From Falsiroseomonas oleicola (GTDB lineage: Bacteria; Pseudomonadota; Alphaproteobacteria; Acetobacterales; Acetobacteraceae), in the NCBI RefSeq assembly GCF_019029495.1, contig NZ_JAERQM010000004.1, positions 62,001 through 126,000 on the forward strand: DNA of 64,000 nt, given 5' to 3'. The stretch's first letter is position 1; each line of letters begins with the position of its first letter. Under the pieces are notes generated by a model. It worked only from the letters and a program-made list of their open reading frames with translations. It did no database searches and was not told the DNA's origin. Positions 57,040-64,000 of the stretch are shown piece by piece. A program made the translations under genes and the position numbers.

Positions 57040-58161
57040 ATGCCCGCCGAATCCCCACGCCGCGCCTGGAGCCGCGAGAGACTGGCCGCGCGCCTGCCCT
57101 TCCTGCGCCGCCGCGCCGAGCTGACTGCCGCCACCCGCCACTTCTTCACCAGCCGTGGCTATCTGGAGGTCGAGACCCCCTGCCTGGTGCCGGCGCCGGG
57201 GATGGAGGTGCATCTGCGCGGCTTCGCCACCGAATACCGCCCGCATCTCGGCATCGGCCAGGACAGCACCCTGTGGCTGCGCACCTCGCCGGAGCTGGCC
57301 TTGAAGCGGCTGCTGGTCGGCGGGGCGGGCAAGGTCTTCGAGCTCGCCCGGGTCTGGCGCAATGGGGAGGCGAGCCCGCGCCACGCGCCGGAATTCACCA
57401 TGCTGGAATGGTATGCCCCCGGCCTCGACCTTGCCGGGCTGATGGAGGAGACGGAGCTGCTGCTGCGCTCCATCTGCCCCGGCCCGGTGGGACATGGGGA
57501 GGCGATGGCGGACCTCTCGCTGCCCTTCGAACGCCTGACCATGGCCGAGGCCTTCAGCCGCCATTGCCGCGGCATGGATATCCTCGGCACCGTCGATGCC
57601 GCGACCGGGGAGGGGGATGCCGCGAAGCTGCGCGCCCATGCGGCGAAGGTCGGGCTGCATGTGCCGGAGAGCGATGGCTGGGAGGACGGCTTCTTCCGCC
57701 TGATGATGCGCTACGTCGAGCCCGCCATCGGCCAGGGCCGCGCCACCTTCCTCACCCACTGGCCGGCCCCCCAGGCGGCGCTCGCCCGGCGCGATCCGCG
57801 GGATGGCCGGGTGGCGCTGCGGTTCGAGCTGTTCGCGGCCGGCCTGGAACTGGCCAATGCCTTCGAGGAGCTGACCGACCCGGTGGAACAGCGCGCCCGC
57901 TTCGAACGCGACGTCGCCCAGCGCCGCGCCGAGACGGGCGAGGAGGGCTGGGACGTGGATGAGGACTTCCTGGCGGCGCTGGAGGCCGGAATGCCGCCGG
58001 CCTCCGGCATCGCGCTCGGCTTCGATCGCCTCGCGATGCTGGCCAGCGGGGCGAGCGATATCGAGGATGTGCTCTGGCTGCCCGCCTTGCCGCGCCAGCC
58101 GCAACCGGCTTTGGCGGCGCCGCCGAAGCTGCTGGAGGCGCCGGCGATCGCGGCGGAGTAG
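57040..58161 (+). CDS. epmA: EF-P lysine ligase (EpmA/GenX/PoxA)
   Basis: A 373-residue class II lysyl-tRNA synthetase paralogue without an anticodon-binding domain. Motif 2 and active-site blocks are VFELARVWRNGEASPRHAPE and FTMLEWYAPG. Motif 3 is in SGIALGFDRLAMLASG. It attaches beta-lysine to EF-P Lys34. At 373 residues it is a little longer than the E. coli protein, with a C-terminal Pro/Ala tail. Divergent from epmB and next to an FkbM methyltransferase gene. Confidence 0.94.
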   Translation: MPAESPRRAWSRERLAARLPFLRRRAELTAATRHFFTSRGYLEVETPCLVPAPGMEVHLRGFATEYRPHLGIGQDSTLWLRTSPELALKRLLVGGAGKVFELARVWRNGEASPRHAPEFTMLEWYAPGLDLAGLMEETELLLRSICPGPVGHGEAMADLSLPFERLTMAEAFSRHCRGMDILGTVDAATGEGDAAKLRAHAAKVGLHVPESDGWEDGFFRLMMRYVEPAIGQGRATFLTHWPAPQAALARRDPRDGRVALRFELFAAGLELANAFEELTDPVEQRARFERDVAQRRAETGEEGWDVDEDFLAALEAGMPPASGIALGFDRLAMLASGASDIEDVLWLPALPRQPQPALAAPPKLLEAPAIAAE

Positions 58162-58165
58162 CGCC

Positions 58166-58888
58166 TCAGCCGGCCAGGGCCGCCCGGATTTCGCCTGACC
58201 GTTCCGCCGGCCAGGCGAAGAAGGTGAAGACATAGGGCTCGCTGGCCGCGAAGACCGCCGGGTCCGGGGAGGCGAGCTGCATCGTCGCCGCGTCGAACGC
58301 CGCATGCGGATGCCAGGCGCCGTCCAGCAGGAACCAGGTCTCGTAGCCGAGGCCCGCCAGCAGCTCCGGCACGTCCCGTGTGCTGCCGGGGCGGTGGCGT
58401 TCCTCCACCTCCAGGCTCAGCACCGGGCGGCAGCGGGTGAGGGTGGCGCGGGCGCCTTCCAGCACCTCCTGCTCGAAGCCCTCGGCATCCAGCTTGATGT
58501 GGTTCAGGTCCGTCAGACCGAGGGAGTCGATGGTCACCACCGCCACCTCATGCCGGGTCACGGTGACGGAGGCAAAATGGGAATAATCCTTGGCGGTGGA
58601 GGCCCATTGTTCCTGCGCCACGCCGTCCAGGACGGGGACCGAGAGCGTCAGCGTGCCGGGCGCCGCGCCCAGCGCCTTGGCGTGCAGGGCGATATTGGGT
58701 GGGATGGTGCCGTATTCGGCGCGCACCGCCGCCTCCAGCCGGTCAAAGGCGCTGGGAAGGGGTTCGAAGGCCAGAACCCGCGCGCCGTGCAGGCGCGAGA
58801 GCGGCAGGGTCAGCAGCCCGTCATGCGCGCCGACATCCAGGATGGTGCCGGCGCGGTGCAGGATGCGGTGGAAGTTCAGTTCGTCCAA
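58166..58888 (-). CDS. FkbM family methyltransferase
   Basis: A 240-residue SAM-dependent methyltransferase. The motif I region is ILDVGAHDGLLTLPLSRLHG and LAFEPLPSAFDRL. HIKLDAEGFEQEVLEGARAT and CRPVLSLEVEERH are characteristic of FkbM proteins, which often O-methylate sugars or polyketides. The substrate is unknown; the exopolysaccharide is possible but far away. The stop codon is 4 bases from the epmA stop (convergent). Confidence 0.92.
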   Translation of the reverse strand: MDELNFHRILHRAGTILDVGAHDGLLTLPLSRLHGARVLAFEPLPSAFDRLEAAVRAEYGTIPPNIALHAKALGAAPGTLTLSVPVLDGVAQEQWASTAKDYSHFASVTVTRHEVAVVTIDSLGLTDLNHIKLDAEGFEQEVLEGARATLTRCRPVLSLEVEERHRPGSTRDVPELLAGLGYETWFLLDGAWHPHAAFDAATMQLASPDPAVFAASEPYVFTFFAWPAERSGEIRAALAG

Positions 58889-58949
58889 AGGTGCCGGGCC
58901 TCGTCCTGGGGAAGCCCGGCATGTGGGGTGGGTGGCGCGGAAGCCAGCC

Positions 58950-59417
58950 TCAGTTCGGCGGCACTTCCGAAATCCGAAGCTGCGCCGGCACGCGCGACCC
59001 GCGGTCGTAATGGCCGATCCAGATGTCGTACTGGCCGGATTGCGGGCGGCGGAAGATCAGGCCGGGATTGGTGCCCTGGAAGTCGTCATTGCAGGCCCAT
59101 GTCCCGTCCGGAAGGTTCACCACCAGGGTGACATCGCTGCGCGACGTGGCCGAGAGGTACAGCGGCAGGCCCTGGCCGGCGCGGTAGTTCAGCCGCACAT
59201 CCGGCGCATTGGCGATGGAGCCGACGCATTGCGCCCCGCCCAGCCGCTCCGCCGGCAGCGTGCCGCCGGCGGTGACGTTCACCGTGGTCGGGTCCGGCGC
59301 GAAATTGGCGCTGAGGTTGACGGTGCCGAAGGAGGGGGGACGGTTGAAGTCCTGCGCGAAAGCGAGCGCGGGCAGGGCGGACATCGCCAGGATCGCGGCG
59401 AGGCGGCGGGGCAGCAT
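58950..59417 (-). CDS. Secreted beta-rich protein, PPC-like domain
   Basis: A 155-residue protein with a signal peptide (MLPRRLAAILAMSALPALAFA) and a beta-strand-rich domain: LPLYLSATSRSDVTLVVNLP, DGTWACNDDFQGTNPGLIF and SGQYDIWIGHYDRGSRVPAQ. The pattern resembles pre-peptidase C-terminal domains, but no protease motif is present. It has two Cys residues that could form a disulfide. Likely periplasmic. Role unknown. Confidence 0.8.
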   Translation of the reverse strand: MLPRRLAAILAMSALPALAFAQDFNRPPSFGTVNLSANFAPDPTTVNVTAGGTLPAERLGGAQCVGSIANAPDVRLNYRAGQGLPLYLSATSRSDVTLVVNLPDGTWACNDDFQGTNPGLIFRRPQSGQYDIWIGHYDRGSRVPAQLRISEVPPN

Positions 59418-59603
59418 GGGCGGTCTCCGGGTTCTTCTTTGGGGCCGTGTGGCAGGGTGGCGCGGCGATGATGAAGAAAGCGGGAAGCCCAGCATCCGCT
59501 GCATCCACCCGGCCAGGCGCAGCGTAACGCCTGTGGAGGCCCTGCATAGGTCTCCGATCACGTTCCGGAGAGTTCGACATGCGAATGACGTCGTGCTGGC
59601 GCC

Positions 59604-60470
59604 TCAGAGGATGAGACGCCCCTCACTGACCCGAACCACATCGCCGCCGACACTGACCCGGATGCCAAGCTGCGGCGTGATCTGGGCCGCCAGTCTCAGA
59701 AGGCTGGGCCGGCCCATCTCGATGCCCTGCTCCACCTCCATCGCCATCGCCGCCGCGCCGTCCCGGTGCAACAGCAGCCCGGCCAGCGCGACATTCGCGC
59801 TGCCGGTTGCCGGGTCCTCCGCCACGCCGGACAGGGGTGCGAACATGCGGGCGCGCCAGCGATCGGGGCCGAGGCGGGTGTAGAGCAGCAGCCCCACCGC
59901 CCGCTCCGCCGGCAGATGCGCGCGGAAGGCGGCGGCCTCCGGCGCGGCGGCTGCCAGCAGCGCGGCATCCGCCACCTCCGCCAGGGCGAAGGGCGTGCCG
60001 CAACTGGCGAGCACCGGCATGCCGACCAGCCCGGGCAGGCCGGCGCAGGCCGCCATGGCCTCGGCGGGCAGCGCCTCGATCAAAGTGAAGGGCGCGGGGG
60101 CGGTGATCTCCGCGGCGCGCACCTCGCCTGCCGCATTCCGGCCGAGCCGTGCGACGACCAGGCCGGCGGGCTGGTCGATCTCCAGCCGGTCGCCTTCCAG
60201 GCCGAGGCGGCGGGCCAGCAGCACGGCGGTGCCGACATTGGGATGGCCGGCGAAGGGCAGTTCGCGCAGCGTGGTGAAGATGCGGATGCGCGCGCGGGCC
60301 GTGGCAGCCTCGGCGGCGAGCACGAAGACCGTCTCGCTCAGGTTGAATTCGCGCGCGATGGCCTGCATCGCGCGCGTCTCCAGCGCCGCCGCGCCGTAGA
60401 CCACCGCCAGCGGGTTGCCGCCGTGGCGGGTGGTGGTGAAGACATCGCAGGTCTCGAAGTCGAGAGGCAT
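59604..60470 (-). CDS. PhzF family isomerase/epimerase
   Basis: A 288-residue PhzF-fold protein. The start is MPLDFETCDVFTTTRHGGNP, and the family's conserved active-site neighbourhood NLSETVFVL (its Glu is the usual acid) and FAGHPNVGTAVLL follow. AEDPATGSANVALAGLLL is the C-terminal active-site block. Members isomerise or hydrolyse small metabolites, and the specific substrate is not predictable. Single gene. Confidence 0.93.
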   Translation of the reverse strand: MPLDFETCDVFTTTRHGGNPLAVVYGAAALETRAMQAIAREFNLSETVFVLAAEAATARARIRIFTTLRELPFAGHPNVGTAVLLARRLGLEGDRLEIDQPAGLVVARLGRNAAGEVRAAEITAPAPFTLIEALPAEAMAACAGLPGLVGMPVLASCGTPFALAEVADAALLAAAAPEAAAFRAHLPAERAVGLLLYTRLGPDRWRARMFAPLSGVAEDPATGSANVALAGLLLHRDGAAAMAMEVEQGIEMGRPSLLRLAAQITPQLGIRVSVGGDVVRVSEGRLIL

Positions 60471-60533
60471 GAAGGCGGTCCATCCGTGGCGCCGGGCCAG
60501 TCCTTCATCCCCAGCCCGTCATCCAGGGTCAAT

Positions 60534-60570
60534 GGCGGAGGATCGCCGGTCCTGCCGATCCTCCTCCGCC
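60534..60570. terminator. GC-rich hairpin between the SDR and PhzF genes
   Basis: GGCGGAGGATCG pairs with CGATCCTCCTCCGCC (3-base bulge). It lies 19 bases past the SDR stop, so it may end that transcript. No T-run is visible. Confidence 0.5.
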
Positions 60571-60588
60571 TTCAACGGCCGAGGCGTC

Positions 60589-61599
60589 TCAGCCCCGATA
60601 ATACTGCGGCCGCGTCAGCACGCTCACCGCCGCGACACCCGCCGCCAGCACGCCCAGCGCCGTGCCCGGATTCCGCAGCGCCTTGTTGTACAGGCTATGG
60701 CTGAACTGGTGCCCCTGGTCGCCGTAGCGATCCCCGTCCTCGCCCGCGCTGTGCAGGTTGTCCGGCGTATCGCGCGGCGGCCGGCCCGGCTGCTTCGCGG
60801 TCTTGTAGTAGCTGTAGGTGAAGATCCGGTCGGTCAGGCTCGGCACCATCCGCGCGGCGGCCACCATGCCGCGGCCCCAGCCGCCGACGATGCGGTTGCG
60901 CGTCGGGTGTTCCGCCGCATGCAGCACGGCCCGCGCCACAACCTCCGGCGCATAGACCGGCGGCGGCACCTGGCTGGCCTCGTCCATATAGTTCTTCGCA
61001 TGCTCGCCGAAGGGCGTGTCGATGCCGGAGGGTTGGATCAGCGTGATGGCGACCGGCGCATCCTCATGCAGCATCTCCATCCGCAGGCTGTCGGTGAATC
61101 CCTTCACCGCATGCTTGGTGGCGGTATAGGCGCCCAGCAGCGGAGACGGCATGTCGGAGGAGATGGAGCCGATATTGATCAGCGCCCCACCGCGGCCTTT
61201 CAGTTCCTTCAAGGCCACCAGGGAGCCATGCACGACGCCCCAGTAATTGGTCTGGAAGATGCGGTGGTGATCCTCCGGCGTCATTTCCTCCAGCGTCGCA
61301 TAGACGCCGATGCCGGCATTGTTCACCCAGGTGTCGAAGCCGCCGAATTCACGCCGCGCAACCTCCGCGATGCGATCCACATCCTCCCGCACCCCCACAT
61401 CGGCGACGACGGTGGCGCAGCGGCCGCCGCCCTCGCGGATGCCGGCGCAGATCTCCGCCAGCGCCGCCTCGTTCCGCGCCGCGAGCACCACGGCGGCACC
61501 GCGCGCCGCGGCCCTGCAGGCGGTGGTGAGGCCGATGCCGGAGGTGGCGCCGGTGATGACGATGACCTGCTCGGCCAGGGGCTTCAGCTTGATTGTCAT
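60589..61599 (-). CDS. Short-chain dehydrogenase/reductase (SDR) with C-terminal extension
   Basis: A 336-residue SDR. The NAD(P)-binding TGxxxGxG is VIVITGATSGIGLTTA, NNAGIG follows, the catalytic Ser is in LINIGSISSDMPSPLLGAYT, and Y-x3-K is YTATKHAVKGFTDSLRME. The C-terminal extension after residue 250 (VVGGWGRGMVAAARMVPSLT and a hydrophobic end ALGVLAAGVAAVSVL) may anchor it to the membrane. GGGAGAC precedes the ATG at 61599. The substrate is unknown. Confidence 0.93.
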   Translation of the reverse strand: MTIKLKPLAEQVIVITGATSGIGLTTACRAAARGAAVVLAARNEAALAEICAGIREGGGRCATVVADVGVREDVDRIAEVARREFGGFDTWVNNAGIGVYATLEEMTPEDHHRIFQTNYWGVVHGSLVALKELKGRGGALINIGSISSDMPSPLLGAYTATKHAVKGFTDSLRMEMLHEDAPVAITLIQPSGIDTPFGEHAKNYMDEASQVPPPVYAPEVVARAVLHAAEHPTRNRIVGGWGRGMVAAARMVPSLTDRIFTYSYYKTAKQPGRPPRDTPDNLHSAGEDGDRYGDQGHQFSHSLYNKALRNPGTALGVLAAGVAAVSVLTRPQYYRG

Positions 61600-61725
61600 G
61601 TCGCTTGTCTCCCATTCGGGCGCGCGCATCGCCGCGCGCCGGTGGGGATTCAACCGATGACCCTGCCGGCTGTTGCAGCCGCCTGAACGCCTCGTGACCC
61701 TGCAACCATACCGGTCAGCGGCGGG

Positions 61726-62025
61726 TCAGATGAACTGCCCCCGCAGGAATCCCAGAGCGGGCAGGGGGGTCCAGGCCTTGGGCAGGTCGGTGCGGCGAAT
61801 CGGCGCCACGCTGTAATGCGGCACCGGCTGCTTCGAGCGCCGCAGGAAATCCTCATAGGCCGCGACCTGCTGCGCCCGCCAGGCCCGGTCCTCCAGCGCC
61901 GCCATCCGGTTGCGGTAGATATTGGCCACGCGGGATTTGCGCCCCGCCGTGGCGATCACCGCCCAGAGCGTGTCGTCGTCTCGGGCACCGGAGGGTAACG
62001 GGCCGACGGGGGACAGGTGCTGCAC
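61726..62025 (-). CDS. Hypothetical protein, conserved-looking small ORF
   Basis: A 99-residue hydrophilic protein (MQHLSPVGPLPSGARDDDTL; ANIYRNRMAALEDRAWRAQQ; SVAPIRRTDLPKAWTPLP). I do not recognise a family. The frame has typical codon use and sits alone between SDR and GST genes. The start could be downstream. Support is moderate. Confidence 0.5.
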   Translation of the reverse strand: MQHLSPVGPLPSGARDDDTLWAVIATAGRKSRVANIYRNRMAALEDRAWRAQQVAAYEDFLRRSKQPVPHYSVAPIRRTDLPKAWTPLPALGFLRGQFI

Positions 62026-62142
62026 AGCGGTCAGGCTCGCAAACCAGCCGCCACCGGGTCAAGCGCCACCGCTGTCACAGGACCGGGCTTTTCGCCGGCC
62101 GCGGGGCGTGGGATCAAACCTTCCAGCAAGGAGACGTATCGC

Positions 62143-62772
62143 ATGATCGACCTCTACACCTGGAACACCCCCAACGGCCGCAAGATCTCCGTGGCGCTGG
62201 AGGAGATGGGGCTGCCCTACGCCGTCCATACGGTGAACATCTCGAAGAACGAGCAGTTCGAGCCGGCCTTCCTGAAGATCTCCCCGAACAACCGCATTCC
62301 GGCGATCACCGACCCGGACGGGCCGGACGGGCAGCCGATCAGCGTCTTCGAATCGGGCGCCATTCTTCTGTACCTGGCGGAAAAGACTGGGAAATTCCTG
62401 CCGAAGGACACGCGCGGCAAGGTCGCCGTGACGGAATGGCTGATGTGGCAAATGGGCGGCTTCGGCCCGATGCCCGGCCAGGTGCACCACTTCCTGATGC
62501 AGCCGGAAGGCCCCGCCCGCGACTACGGTTTTGCGCGCTACCACAACGAGACCAAGCGCCTGTACGGCGTGCTGGACCGCCGCCTGGCCGGCCGCGACTT
62601 CGTGGCGACCGAAGGCGAGCCCAGCATCGCCGATTTCGCGATCCTGGGCTGGGCCTGGCGGCATGAGCGTCATGAGGTCCCCTTCGACGACCTGCCCCAT
62701 GTCGCCGCCTGGTATGAGCGCATGATGGCGCGCCCGGCCGTCCAGCGCGGCTTCGAGATCCCGCTGTCCTGA
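62143..62772 (+). CDS. Glutathione S-transferase family protein (YfcG/YghU-like)
   Basis: A 209-residue GST. The N-terminal thioredoxin-like domain has YTWNTPNGRKISVALEEMGL, and SPNNRIPAITDPDGPDGQPI with the ESGAILLYLAEKTGKFLP block follow. The helical C-terminal domain contains HHFLMQPEGPARDYGFARYH and EPSIADFAILGWAWRHE. These features fit the Ure2-like/YfcG group with disulfide reductase activity. CAAGGAGAC precedes the ATG at 62143. Confidence 0.95.
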   Translation: MIDLYTWNTPNGRKISVALEEMGLPYAVHTVNISKNEQFEPAFLKISPNNRIPAITDPDGPDGQPISVFESGAILLYLAEKTGKFLPKDTRGKVAVTEWLMWQMGGFGPMPGQVHHFLMQPEGPARDYGFARYHNETKRLYGVLDRRLAGRDFVATEGEPSIADFAILGWAWRHERHEVPFDDLPHVAAWYERMMARPAVQRGFEIPLS

Positions 62773-62861
62773 CGATGAAGGAACCGGGGCGGGCGCGCTT
62801 GCCCCCCCGGTTCCGTCCCGCTATGAACACCCGGCATACGTCGTGCAACTTCACACCCTGA

Positions 62862-62953
62862 GGAGGGGTGGCCGAGTGGCTGAAGGCGACGGTTTGCTAA
62901 ACCGTTATAGGGGTTAAACCCTATCGAGGGTTCGAATCCCTTCCCCTCCTCCA
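62862..62953 (+). tRNA. tRNA-Ser(GCT)
   Basis: A 92-base tRNA with acceptor arms GGAGGGG and CCCCTCC, D-arm region TGGCCGAGTGGCTGAAGGC, and anticodon stem ACGGT/ACCGT with loop TTGCTAA. The anticodon GCT is at 62896-62898. A long class II variable arm (TATAGGGGTTAAACCCTATC) follows, then a T-arm GAGGG-TTCGAAT-CCCTT. The long variable arm identifies serine. A terminal CCA appears encoded (62951-62953). Confidence 0.95.
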
Positions 62954-62990
62954 GTTCAATTCACACGGACCGCAACGGCCGCGGCGCGCC

Positions 62991-63752
62991 TCAGACCCAG
63001 GCCGGCGCCGGGTCATAGCGCGCAAACCGAAAAATCAGCCCGTCGGGCGGCGCTGTCTGCCCGGCCTTGGCGCGGTCCAGACCCTCCAGCACCTGGCGCG
63101 GCCAGGTGACAGGGCGGCGGCCCTGGCCGACCTCATACAGCGTGCCGACCAGGTTGCGGACCTGATGGTGCAGGAAGCTGCGGGCTTCCGCGATCACATG
63201 CACCTCCTCCCCCAGCCGCACCACATCCAGCCGGTCCAGCGTGCGCACGGGCGACTTCGCCTGGCAGGCGGCGGCGCGATAGGCTGAGAAATCGTGCCGG
63301 CCGAGCAGCATCTGGGCTGCCTCGTGCATCGCATCGGCATCCAGCCGGCGCTTCACATGCCACAGCTTCGCCGCCTCCATCGCCGGCCGCGCCGGGCGGT
63401 TGAGGATGCGGTAGCGATAGCCCCGGCCGAGGCAGTCGAAGCGCGCGGACCAGTCCGGCGCCACGCGGGCGGCCGCCAGCACCACGACGGGATGCGGCTG
63501 GGTCCGGAAATTGATGGCATCCCGCACCCGCTCCGGCGGCAGGTCCAGCGCCAGCTCGATATCCGCCACGGCGCCTTCCGCATGCACGCCGGCATCGGTG
63601 CGGCCAGAGGCGGTGGCGACGGGCAGCACGCCATGGTTCAGCGGCGCCGCGGCCTCCTCCAGCAGTTTCTGCACGCTGGGCAGGGCGTTCTGGCGCTGCC
63701 AGCCGCAGAAATGCGTGCCGTCATATTCCAGCAGCAGCGCGTAGCGCGGCAT
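62991..63752 (-). CDS. truA: tRNA pseudouridine synthase A
   Basis: A 253-residue TruA, modifying positions 38-40 in tRNA anticodon arms. The active-site Asp is in ASGRTDAGVHAEG. The N-terminus RYALLLEYDGTHFCGWQRQ, SFLHHQVRNLVGTLYEVGQG and RAKAGQTAPPDGL fit the family throughout. The start at 63752 is 2 bases past the fmt stop, the usual fmt-truA order. Confidence 0.97.
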   Translation of the reverse strand: MPRYALLLEYDGTHFCGWQRQNALPSVQKLLEEAAAPLNHGVLPVATASGRTDAGVHAEGAVADIELALDLPPERVRDAINFRTQPHPVVVLAAARVAPDWSARFDCLGRGYRYRILNRPARPAMEAAKLWHVKRRLDADAMHEAAQMLLGRHDFSAYRAAACQAKSPVRTLDRLDVVRLGEEVHVIAEARSFLHHQVRNLVGTLYEVGQGRRPVTWPRQVLEGLDRAKAGQTAPPDGLIFRFARYDPAPAWV

Positions 63753-63754
63753 GT

Positions 63755-64000
63755 CTATGCGAGTCGGGCGGGCAGGCTGTAGCCGCGCAGCATGGCCTCG
63801 GCCGGCATCGCCGCGCGGCCGGGGCGTTGCAGGCGCAGCAGGCGCAGGGCGCCTTCGCCACAGGCCACGACATCTGGCGCCAGCAAGGTGCCGGGGGCGC
63901 CTGCGCCGGCCACCGGCTCCGCCGCATGCAGCCGCAAAACCTCCTCGCCCACCTGGAAGTAGCAGCCGGGCCAGGGGGTGAGGGCGCGGATGCGGCGGTC
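63755..64000 (-). CDS. fmt: Methionyl-tRNA formyltransferase (C-terminal part; runs off the right edge)
   Basis: The leftward frame ending at the TAG at 63755 encodes [20 protein letters not shown] and then a domain ending in [11 protein letters not shown]. This matches the C-terminal domain of methionyl-tRNA formyltransferase. About 81 residues are visible. The placement directly before truA supports the call. Confidence 0.93.
   Translation of the reverse strand, partial: DRRIRALTPWPGCYFQVGEEVLRLHAAEPVAGAGAPGTLLAPDVVACGEGALRLLRLQRPGRAAMPAEAMLRGYSLPARLA

Overview
The window reads as a chromosomal segment of a high-GC alphaproteobacterium, most likely from the Acetobacteraceae (Roseomonas-like). 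This rests on uniformly GC-rich codon use, several Bug-type solute-binding proteins beside acyl-CoA catabolism genes, a DUF1491 protein and GC-rich REP-like hairpins. It is an inference, because no rRNA gene is present.

Positions 1-26.8 kb form a catabolic region. Four acyl-CoA dehydrogenases (as two pairs), three crotonase-type enzymes (one fused to 3-hydroxyacyl-CoA dehydrogenase), a thiolase-like protein with its DUF35 partner, a CaiB/BaiF CoA-transferase and an NDP-forming acyl-CoA synthetase share the region with three Bug solute-binding proteins, one peptide-type solute-binding protein and two paralogous TetR repressors. Six promoters carry nearly the same ACCGACCGGTCGGT-type palindrome just downstream of the -10 box, which points to one local regulon. 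A second unit at 20.5-26.8 kb holds a cytoplasmic beta-lactamase-fold hydrolase and an IclR regulator divergent from a TauD-like dioxygenase, FAH hydrolase, Ldh_2 dehydrogenase and solute-binding protein operon.

After a stretch of IS remnants (26.9-27.4 kb), positions 27.4-39.3 kb encode a compact Wzx/Wzy-type exopolysaccharide locus: priming transferase, possible glycosyltransferase, GMC oxidoreductase, epimerase, Wzz/GumC, Wza/GumB, WecG-type transferase, flippase and polymerase. A BsuBI/PstI-type restriction-modification pair follows (39.5-42.3 kb).

Positions 42.4-53.8 kb are mostly core genes (a ketopantoate reductase-like protein, cytochrome b561, upp, a MOSC protein, suhB-like, efp). 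They also include a three-gene envelope motor operon: an OmpA-like protein, a MotA/TolQ-like channel, and a 1040-residue MotB-like protein with a very long coiled coil, an OmpA domain and a DUF4384-like end. A REP doublet separates the two channel genes.

An AT-rich insertion at 53.86-55.95 kb (two-TM protein, XRE-ImmA metallopeptidase, PIN-like protein) sits between efp and the EF-P lysylation genes epmB and epmA. It looks like a recently acquired toxin-antitoxin or defence module. The right end (58.2-64 kb) has an FkbM methyltransferase, PhzF, SDR and GST proteins, tRNA-Ser(GCT), truA and the 3' end of fmt.
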